A stretch of DNA of 47,131 nt from contig JADEXJ010000036.1 in assembly GCA_015207195.1 (NCBI GenBank), forward strand, positions 1 to 47,131, in the 5' to 3' direction. Numbering within the stretch: the stretch's first letter is position 1; the number at the start of each line of letters is the position of its first letter. This document shows, piece after piece, positions 36,155-44,200 of the stretch. This stretch comes from Pleurocapsales cyanobacterium LEGE 10410. Its GTDB lineage: Bacteria > Cyanobacteriota > Cyanobacteriia > Cyanobacteriales > Xenococcaceae. Under the pieces are notes generated by a model. That model ran no database searches, was not told the DNA's origin, and was given only the letters and a program-made list of their open reading frames with translations. The position numbers and the translations under genes were made by a program.

Positions 36155-36991
36155 ATGAAACGAAAAATTCTTAACAAAGTAGTCTTGTTTTTCTTAGATA
36201 ACTCTGGCTGGAGATTTAAAATACTATTGGCTGGCATAATTCTTGGTGGTAGCTTGTGGCAAAAACCACCTACACCAACCCAAGCAGTACCTAGTTACGT
36301 TCTCCCTGACGATACTTATAGCCAAGATATTTATCAATTAGCGCGGTCTAGCACCGTTAGAATTATTCGAGATCGTGCTGCTGGTACAGGCGTAATCATC
36401 TATCGTGAAGGAGATGTATATACTGTCCTGACCAACTGGCACGTGGTAGAAACCGATAGTGTGCTTCAAATCATGACTGCTGACGGTCAAACATATCAAC
36501 TATTACAACCTCCACAGCAAGTAGGGAATCTCGATCTAGCTATTGTTCAGTTCACCAGCTTCGATTCTCATCAAGTAGCTAATGTAGCTACTAAAAATCC
36601 AGAAGTAGGAGAAAAAGTTTATGCAGCAGGTTTTCCTCTCTACGAACAAAATGATAGTTCCGTAAATACTATTTCCCAGGGAATTGAAGCATTTCGATTA
36701 ACTCAAGGAGAAGTATCTTTGATTCTGCCAAAATCATTATCTGATGGCTATCACTTAGGATATACCAATGATACGGAAATCGGTATGAGTGGAGGACCTA
36801 TTTTTAACACTAAAGGTTTTTTGATTGGAGTTCACGGTAGAGGAAAATATCGCGATCCCGATTTTGGCGTATATATTTTTGAGGATGGTAGCGAACCATC
36901 GCCTGAAATGCTGGAGACTATGATTAATTCTAGCTGGGGAATTCCTATTACCACCTATCTCCAATTTACTTCTCTAACGTTACAAGACTGA
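36155..36991 (+). CDS. Exported trypsin-like serine protease
   Basis: This is a 278-aa protein with an N-terminal membrane segment or signal (about residues 22-44, FKILLAGIILGGSLW). The peptidase S1-type fold carries a full catalytic triad: H96 in LTNWHVV, D127 in NLDLAIV and S212 in GMSGGPI, with GTGVII preceding the His as usual. There is no PDZ domain, unlike HtrA proteins, so it is a short cyanobacterial serine peptidase of unknown substrate. It is probably periplasmic. The gene stands alone between the sigma-like gene and infC. Confidence 0.88.
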   Translation: MKRKILNKVVLFFLDNSGWRFKILLAGIILGGSLWQKPPTPTQAVPSYVLPDDTYSQDIYQLARSSTVRIIRDRAAGTGVIIYREGDVYTVLTNWHVVETDSVLQIMTADGQTYQLLQPPQQVGNLDLAIVQFTSFDSHQVANVATKNPEVGEKVYAAGFPLYEQNDSSVNTISQGIEAFRLTQGEVSLILPKSLSDGYHLGYTNDTEIGMSGGPIFNTKGFLIGVHGRGKYRDPDFGVYIFEDGSEPSPEMLETMINSSWGIPITTYLQFTSLTLQD

Positions 36992-37152
36992 CACGAACCA
37001 TTTTTTGAGCAATGTTAATTCGGATACCAATACTTTATTGAGGATGATATATAAATGGGCGAAGACAGCGAACTGCGCGATCGCCCTGCACTCTTAGCTT
37101 GTTTTAAATTTATATTTATTATCGTGGTCTACTCATGTGTGACGCGATATGC

Positions 37153-37265
37153 CCTCCTCGGAGGAGGATAAACGGAGCGGTCCCTACGGGATACCGTAAA
37201 TATATATCCTTTAGGATTAGGGAAACATATATCCTTTAGGACGTAGGAGCTAATCCTTTAGGGAA
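37153..37265. repeat. Cluster of palindromes and a threefold ATCCTTTAGG repeat
   Basis: Within 113 bp there are: the palindrome CCTCCTC-G-GAGGAGG (37153-37167); an imperfect hairpin CGGTCCC / GGGATACCG (37178-37196); and three copies of ATCCTTTAGG at 37206, 37231 and 37253. Related CCCTACGGGAT hairpins recur in cyanobacterial genomes as dispersed repeats. It lies between the convergent protease and infC genes and may contribute to transcription termination. Confidence 0.6.
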
Positions 37266-37304
37266 AAGCACTGTAGACCGCTTCTTAAATCCTGTTAAAT
37301 CCAA

Positions 37305-37850
37305 TTAGTCTGGAGTCAGAGTGATATATACTTGGCTTCTACTTCTGAGGTTGCGCTCATAAATATTAGCAACATCAGAAAGTTGTTCGACAATTTGTTC
37401 TAACTTTTCCTTGCCCAAATCGACAAATGCTTTTTCTCGTCCTCTAAATCTCATCGATAGCTTGACTCTGTTACCGTCAGATAGAAAATTACGAGCGTGT
37501 CGCATTTTAGTCTTGAGATCGCCAACGTCAGTACGATAGCCAATCTTTAATTCTTTAACTGCATTATCGGTTTGTTTTTTCTTCGCTTCCGACTCTTTCT
37601 TTTGCAGTTGATATTTATATTTGCCGTAATCGATTAATTTGCAGACTGGAGGTTCGGCTTGAGGGGCAATTTCTACTAAATCTAGTTGGCTTTCTTGTGC
37701 CAAGGACAATGCTTGCTGTAGAGGTTGGATGCCTACTTGTTCCCCATTATCATCTATGACTCTAACCTGTGGGGCTTGAATTTTTTCGTTGATTCTGTGC
37801 TTGTCTTGTTGTTGTAACGGTTTGATAAATCTATTTCTCGATCTGCGCAA
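37305..37850 (-). CDS. infC: Translation initiation factor IF-3
   Basis: This 181-aa protein has both IF-3 domains: an N-terminal part with INEKIQAPQVRVIDDNGEQ, LDLVEIAP and PPVCKLIDYGKYKY (about 20-85) and a C-terminal part with KELKIGYRTDVGDLKTKMRH and RFRGREK (about 98-175). It binds the 30S subunit and proofreads start codons. The start is TTG at 37850: an in-frame TAG lies four codons upstream and no ATG or GTG is available before conserved sequence. AGGAG six bases before TTG supports it. Its last part (YERNLRSRSQVYITLTPD) differs from the usual cyanobacterial IF-3 ending as remembered, so it may be a second copy. Confidence 0.9.
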   Translation of the reverse strand: MRRSRNRFIKPLQQQDKHRINEKIQAPQVRVIDDNGEQVGIQPLQQALSLAQESQLDLVEIAPQAEPPVCKLIDYGKYKYQLQKKESEAKKKQTDNAVKELKIGYRTDVGDLKTKMRHARNFLSDGNRVKLSMRFRGREKAFVDLGKEKLEQIVEQLSDVANIYERNLRSRSQVYITLTPD

Positions 37851-38312
37851 AAGATGCTCCTAACGTTGATACATGTTTGCAGTATAGCTCATTAGTTCAA
37901 ATATCCCAAGTGAGCTATGAAGTGATGGGGTAGAGATTAGCTGACAAAGGTAGACTTGTGACCGTTGATAGTCTTGTTCGACATTCAGCTGACTCGCCTT
38001 CTCCGACTTGATAATCTAAATTTATTTAATTCTTAATGTTTTGTTAATTTACTGCTATTATGTCAAATATTGTTTGTGTTATCTGCAATTACATACAAGT
38101 ATTAACAGCTTGAAGTTAGATAACTCAACCAAATCTAGTAAAAAAAATTTGAATAGAGCTATTTGTTAAAACGGTCAAAATGATTGATTTCAATCTACTA
38201 ACATTGATAAAAAAAAATTTAAACAGCGAATTTAGAACCTGGTCAAGAATCTATAACTGTAATCTTTTTGCCGACTGCAAGGAATTCAGCGTTGCAGCAT
38301 AGAAGAAAAGCC
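37851..38312. other. Intergenic region between infC and the PRTase gene
   Basis: These 462 bp hold divergent promoters and a strongly AT-rich stretch (38020-38220) with A/T runs and no gene-like frame. No transcription factor site was recognised. Confidence 0.4.
37857..37861 (-). promoter_or_regulatory. Shine-Dalgarno of the TTG-initiated infC
   Basis: AGGAG on the minus strand lies six bases from the TTG at 37848-37850. A strong ribosome-binding site with a poor start codon is the arrangement used by infC elsewhere to sense IF-3 levels. Confidence 0.65.
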
Positions 38313-39302
38313 ATGATGAATTTTCGCACTTATGACCATATGAGTTCTGTCTTAGCAAAAAAACTTAGCTTGATTCCGCGAGATGTAGACTTGATTGTCG
38401 GTATTCCTCGTAGTGGCTTGATTCCTGCTAATATTTTGGCTCTACATCTAAATTTACCGCTGACAGACCTAGATGGATTGATTGCTGGACGAATGCTCGG
38501 TAAAGGTAGAACTCGCACTCATGCCAAACAAAAAGCGACAGTAGGTGATTGTCGCAAAGTATTAGTAATTGACGATAGCCTAAGGACTGGTACAACGATC
38601 GCCACGGCAAAGCAAAAAATTGAGGAAGCAAATATTTCTCAAGAAATTGTCTATGCTGCGGTCTATGTAGATCTAGATGTAGATGTAGATGTGAGCGATC
38701 TGGTGGATATTTATTTTGATATTTGTCCTGTTCCCAGAATGTTCGAGTGGAACTTTATGCACCACAAAACTTTAAAAAGAGCCTGTATCGAGATCGATGG
38801 CGTACTTTGCGAAAATCCTACCGCTCGCGAGAACGATAATGGCTCAAACTATCTTGAATTTTTAGAAAACGCTAAACCACTATTTATACCAAGCTTTCCA
38901 GTTGGTTGTTTGGTTACCTCTCGTTTGGAAAAGTACCGCCCGCAAACTGAAAGATGGTTAGAGAAACAGGGAATAAAATATGGCGAATTGCTGATGTTAG
39001 ATCTACCCGATTCGCCAACACAAGAGGCATTAAAATGCCATGCTCATTTTAAGTCTAAAATATATCGGCAGACCAAAAGTAAGATTTTTATCGAGAGCAA
39101 GCTCAAGCAAGCTCTAGAAATCGCCAAATATAGCAATAAGCCTGTAATATGTACAGAGACACGGAGGTTAGTTTACCCCAACGGCAGAAACTTTGCTGAA
39201 ATTAACTACCGACAAAAGCAAATAACCTTAAACTTAAAACGGCTAAAAAGGAAGCTTCGTCCGTTGAAACAAAATATGTCTCGTCTGCTTCAGAAAAAGT
39301 AG
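38313..39302 (+). CDS. Phosphoribosyltransferase-like protein with extra HAD-like domain
   Basis: This protein of about 329 residues starts at ATG 38313 or 38316; an upstream in-frame TTG has no support. Residues 1-155 are a type I phosphoribosyltransferase fold with the PRPP loop VLVIDDSLRTGTT (about 82-94) and an entry motif VGIPRSGLIPA. From about 160, RACIEIDGVLCENP reads like the first motif of a HAD-type phosphatase, though later HAD motifs are not obvious. A basic C-terminal end (LNLKRLKRKLRP) follows. Similar PRTase-first proteins occur in exopolysaccharide regions. The substrate is unknown. Confidence 0.78.
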   Translation: MMNFRTYDHMSSVLAKKLSLIPRDVDLIVGIPRSGLIPANILALHLNLPLTDLDGLIAGRMLGKGRTRTHAKQKATVGDCRKVLVIDDSLRTGTTIATAKQKIEEANISQEIVYAAVYVDLDVDVDVSDLVDIYFDICPVPRMFEWNFMHHKTLKRACIEIDGVLCENPTARENDNGSNYLEFLENAKPLFIPSFPVGCLVTSRLEKYRPQTERWLEKQGIKYGELLMLDLPDSPTQEALKCHAHFKSKIYRQTKSKIFIESKLKQALEIAKYSNKPVICTETRRLVYPNGRNFAEINYRQKQITLNLKRLKRKLRPLKQNMSRLLQKK

Positions 39303-39321
39303 TGTCGTTAGCTCGATAATT

Positions 39322-40305
39322 TTAAACTTCAAACACAAATTGCTCTAGGTTAGCTAAATCAAGGGTATCTGGAGCGACATCTGCGACGATCGCAATTAGT
39401 TCGGCAGACGTGCCATCATTGAGATAGATTCCTGTTCCAGAAGGTAAATCATCGGGAGATGCACCTAAAGAATAGTTGTTGCTCTCTCCTGCTAGCTGGA
39501 TCGTATCTTCTCCCTCAGGGTCAAAGTCACTAATCAAGGCATAGTCATCAGTTCCAGCAGTACTGACATCACCATCGTTATAAAAGATGGTCGGTGTACC
39601 GATGGGCGATATTTGTCCTAAGACAAAAACATCACTATCTTTACCCCCTGTCAAAATGTCGATTTCTCCCAACCCAGCCTGAGGACTAAAAGAACTCGCT
39701 CCAGTCAGGGTATCCGAGCCTTTGCCACCATAGACCGAATCATTGCCAGAACTACCAATTACTTCGTCATCACCGCGATCGCCATAAACTAAATCATCTC
39801 CCGCAGCACCAAAAACCAAGTCGTCGTTTTTCCCACCACGAACCAAATCGTCTCCGACACTACCACTGAGAATATCTTGGTCTTTTCCTCCATAAACTGT
39901 GTCATTACCCTGACCACCAGTAACTTTGTCGTCTCCCGCACCACCAAAGAGCAGATCGTCTCCTATGCCAGTCACATCGTCGATATCGCCGAAGATCAGA
40001 TCGTTGCCTCGACCACCATAAACCGTATCATTACCTTCCTCGCCAATCAAAACGTCGGTTCCCGTACCGCCATCAAGCCAGTCATCGCCCAACCAGCCCC
40101 GAATATAGTCGGTTCCAGCATTGCCAAAGAGATGGTCATTACCCTCTGCACCAAAAATGTTTTCTTCGCCTCGACCACCATAGACCGTATCGTTACCAGC
40201 TCCCGCGCTAACTACGTCGTCATTACCCGCTAGGGCATTAATTACATCATCTTCGGGTGTGCCAAAAAGTAAATCGTTTTCTGTGGTACCAAAAATTTCA
40301 GCCAT
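39322..40305 (-). CDS. RTX (hemolysin-type calcium-binding repeat) protein
   Basis: A 327-aa protein made of repeated nonapeptides of the GGxGxDxhx type from residue 20 to about 215 (for example AGNDTVYGGRG and GDDLLFGGAGDDKV), which wind into a calcium-binding beta roll. There is no N-terminal signal; such proteins leave the cell through type I secretion using a C-terminal signal, and the final 100 residues (DVFVLGQISP, FDPEGEDTIQLAG) fit that. No enzymatic domain is present, so a surface or extracellular structural role is likely. It converges on the PRTase gene. Confidence 0.88.
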   Translation of the reverse strand: MAEIFGTTENDLLFGTPEDDVINALAGNDDVVSAGAGNDTVYGGRGEENIFGAEGNDHLFGNAGTDYIRGWLGDDWLDGGTGTDVLIGEEGNDTVYGGRGNDLIFGDIDDVTGIGDDLLFGGAGDDKVTGGQGNDTVYGGKDQDILSGSVGDDLVRGGKNDDLVFGAAGDDLVYGDRGDDEVIGSSGNDSVYGGKGSDTLTGASSFSPQAGLGEIDILTGGKDSDVFVLGQISPIGTPTIFYNDGDVSTAGTDDYALISDFDPEGEDTIQLAGESNNYSLGASPDDLPSGTGIYLNDGTSAELIAIVADVAPDTLDLANLEQFVFEV

Positions 40306-40449
40306 TTTGATTAAAATCTTTTAGTGTTGTAAATGTTTGTGAGTAAATATCAGACCAAAAACAATTTTAATTTCTTTTAAACAACTTCTTAATTTCAATC
40401 AGCCCTACTAGATCTACTATGTTTGATAAAGGTTTTTTAGATTGAGATT

Positions 40450-41103
40450 ATGTCATATAGAGCATTAGCAACCGATTTTGATGGTACGATTGCCACCGCA
40501 GGACAAGTCTTCGATACTACTTATTTGGCACTCCAACGTTGGCAACGCTCAGGGCGATCGCTAATTATGGTAACTGGAAGACGATTAGACAATCTTTACG
40601 ATGTATTTCCAGAGGCAAAAACATTTGACTGTATCGTGGCGGAGAACGGAGCATTACTTTCTTTCCCAACTATTGGAGAAGAAAAGCTTCTAGGAGATCC
40701 TCCTCCCGAATCATTAATCAAGGCATTACAACAGCGAGTAGAACCGCTTTCAATTGGACGGGGAATTATAGCTACAGAGGTTCCTCATGATGCGACCGTA
40801 CTTGAAGTTGTTAAAGAATTAAATCTGGCGTGGCAAATTAGCTATAACAAAGGAGCAGTAATGCTGTTGCCAAATGGGATTGATAAAGATCTGGGATTGA
40901 GAAAGGCTTTAGCCAAGTTGAACCTGTCCCCAAATGAAGTAGTAGCAGTTGGCGATGGGGAAAACGATCTACCTCTATTACAGTTATGCGGTCTGTCTGT
41001 ATCGGTAAATAATGCCCTTCCCCTGCTGAAGGAAGCTTCTGACTGGATAATGACTCAAGACTGCGGAGATGGCGTGGTAGAGTTAATCGAAAGGTTGCTT
41101 TAA
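40450..41103 (+). CDS. HAD-family phosphatase (Cof type)
   Basis: This 217-aa hydrolase shows all four HAD motifs: DFDGT with nucleophile D9 and acid D11, MVTGR as motif II, K146 region as motif III and VGDGENDLPLL as motif IV. The inserted cap between motifs II and III is of the C2 type. It dephosphorylates a small phosphorylated metabolite; the substrate cannot be read from sequence. Short length (most Cof proteins are 260-280) means a reduced cap. It is monocistronic, divergent from the RTX gene. Confidence 0.88.
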   Translation: MSYRALATDFDGTIATAGQVFDTTYLALQRWQRSGRSLIMVTGRRLDNLYDVFPEAKTFDCIVAENGALLSFPTIGEEKLLGDPPPESLIKALQQRVEPLSIGRGIIATEVPHDATVLEVVKELNLAWQISYNKGAVMLLPNGIDKDLGLRKALAKLNLSPNEVVAVGDGENDLPLLQLCGLSVSVNNALPLLKEASDWIMTQDCGDGVVELIERLL

Positions 41104-41293
41104 TAGATACATAAATACTAAGTCAAGCAAAGCCGTTTGGTCAGATTTGCAGCAGATAGCTCGCGCTTCGGTAACAGTATCTTACAAGGGTAGGTTTTTT
41201 ACAAATGAGTGAGTAAGCACTTCAATACTGCATAAACGTGAGAAATTCAACCTAAAGGTATATACTGACTTTTAAAATAAGCCAAAAAAAGCG

Positions 41294-44200
41294 ATGTGTC
41301 CTCGCGCTAAACGCCGTGAAAGAGCAACTTCCCAATCTACACCAACTAAACTCTGGATTCTGTTGGTAGGAGTCAATCAATACTACGATCGCCGTAATTT
41401 ACCCTCGCTTCAGTATTCGGCAGTAGACTGTCAGGGTTTGGGGTCAGCATTAAAAGAGGCGACGGCTAGCTTCTCAAACAAGGAAGTTATCATTCATCAC
41501 GATTTTGCCAGCCAGCATCCACATCAAGCAGAAGTTCGGCAAAGCATACAACATATTGTTAGTGCTGCTTGTCCTGGAGATACGATTCTGTTTTATTTTT
41601 CAGGACATGGTATTCTCGACCCCAAGACGCAACAGGTAGTCTTGTGTTTGGCGGATACGGATACTAAACAACTGTTAACTACGGGTATACCCTTGAATCC
41701 CCTATTGAAACAGTTGAGTAATTGTGCAGCAACTCAGCAGTTAGTCTGGCTAGATGCTTGTCATAGTGGGGGAATGACTTTATTAGGTACATCGAAGATA
41801 TCTCTGCCAAATCCTAGTTCCCGATTAGTGGAAGTTTTGCGCCACCAGGCTGCGGAAAGTAAAGGTTTTTATGCCTTGTTGTCCTGCGATCGCACTCAAC
41901 AATCGTGGGAGTTTCCTGAATTGGGACACGGGGTATTTACCTATTATTTGATGCGGGGTTTGCGAGGGGAAGCTGCCGATAGTCAGGGAATAATCGAAGC
42001 GGATGCTTTATATCAATATGTTTATCATCAAACCCTACAGTATATCGATCAAACCAATCAACAGATTCGCTTAATCAATCAGCAAAAAAGCAGTAAGGGA
42101 GAAACCAAACTACAAGCCGAATTTCCTTTGCAGACTCCTAAACGGATTGTCGAAGGATTTGGGAAAGTTGTTTTAGGAGTTAGGAAGTCGTACGGTAGCC
42201 AAGAAGTCAATCCCCGCCAGGCGTTAGTCATCGATGGTGGTTTGAAAGGTAATCGGACAACCCTAGCTTTGAGTAAATTGTTACAAAGTGCGGGAAAGTT
42301 TGATTTAAGATATTTTCCGCAGACTAATGAACCTTGGTCACGAGTAAAACAGGCGATCGCCACTTGTTTGAATTCTCAAGGTAATACTAGCGATCCAGAA
42401 ATTACTACTGCTTTACTCTACTTACGGGGGCAAATTGAGCCTACCGATACGGGGGAATCTTGGCTAGTCTTACAGGATGGGATGCGTTTATCTCGTTCTT
42501 GGTTGAGAAAAGTTCTCAGGGATTCTCGCGCCGTTCGACAAATAGTTATTTTAGACTGTCCTGGAGAAAATTCTTTAACAGATTGGGTAGAAGACTTGCA
42601 GCTATCAACCGAACGTGGACAGTGTTTGATTGCTGCTAACGCCCCAGTCGCTAATTCTCAGCAGTTTACAGAGGCAGTATTAGAAACCCTGCAAAACGCT
42701 GATTCTAAAGGAGGATTACCTATTGCAGCCTGGATTACTCAGCTACAGATTGCTTTAGCAGGAAAAATTATTCCCCAGGTTTGGCTATCGGGTACTCAGG
42801 GGGTAATAGAAATACTGACTGCTAAAAATGGAGTCGAGGAAGATCGGCAGCCAGTTTTAGATCTGGGGATCTGTCCCTATATGGGTTTACAGGCTTTTAA
42901 GGTCGATAGTGCGGAATATTTTTATGGTCGAGAAGCTTTAGTTCAAAGGCTATTGAACCAAATTAATCATCAATCTAGTCTGGCAGTGGTTGGTGCTTCT
43001 GGTAGCGGTAAATCTTCGGCGATCCAGGCGGGATTGATCGCCCAGTTAAGACAGGGTAAACAAATTCCCCAGAGCGATCGCTGGTGCGTCAGTTATGTTC
43101 GTCCTGGGAGTAAACCCGTTCGGGCTTTGGCAAAATCGTTGGTTATTTCTGAAGGCGAGGAAGCACTGCAAGTTGAGGGATTGCTCTATCAAGGGGTAGA
43201 AGGGTTCGTTTACTGGCTGCGGGCGCGCCCCGAACCGATGGTGTTGTTAATCGTCGATCAGTTTGAAGAACTGTTTACCCTGGCAGGAGAGAGTGAACGT
43301 CAGGAGTTTCTAAAATTAATTTTGGGTGCGATTAAATATGCGGGCGATCGCTTTAAATTTATTTTGTCAATTAGAGCGGATTTTGTGGCTTCTTGTTTGG
43401 AAATAGCCGAATTAGCCGACATTTTGCAGACAAATAGTGTTTTAGTACCGCCCTATCTTACAGCAGCGGATTATCGTAGTGCGATCGCTAAACCTGCCGA
43501 ACAGGTAGGCTTGGAAGTTGAATCGGGTTTAGTAGAATTATTACTCCAGGATTTAGATCGTTCCGCAGGCAATTTGCCCCTGTTACAGTTTGCTTTGCAA
43601 CAACTATGGGAACGTCGGGAGAATGGTAAATTAACCCTCAAAGCCTATCAACAGTTGGGGGGAATTAAAGGCGCATTAGAAAGACAGGCACAGGCAGTAT
43701 ACGACAGCCTTGATTCTGAAACTCAGGCTTGTGTGCGCTGGATTTTTCTCAATCTAACTCAGTTAGGAGAAGGGACAGAAGATACTCGCCGACGCATTAC
43801 CAAGTCCGATCTGGTGGTAGCTAAATATCCAGAGGCGAAAGTCAATCAAACTCTCCGCATCCTAACCGATGCCAAGCTATTGGTAGTTGACTTAGATCAT
43901 GTTAGCAACATTGGGCAAAGCCGTGAGGCGAATATTTCCTCAGAGGGTGATGGGCTATGTTTAGCAGCAATGCACCAAGAGGCGACGGTAGAAGTCGTTC
44001 ACGAAATTTTGATTCGGCATTGGTCGAGTTTACGCTGGTGGATTGAGGAAAATAGAAGTAGATTGCGATCGCAACGGCAGATCGAACAAGCAGCAGTATT
44101 ATGGCTACAAAAAGAACGACAGCCCGATTTTATGTTGCGGGGTATTCGTTTAGCCGAGGCGGAAGAAATATATACTAAATACACCGATGAGCTATCCGAC

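Noticed and set aside
39877-40233. 118-codon plus-strand frame opposite the RTX gene
   Set aside because: It is the antisense shadow of the periodic GGxGxD repeats.
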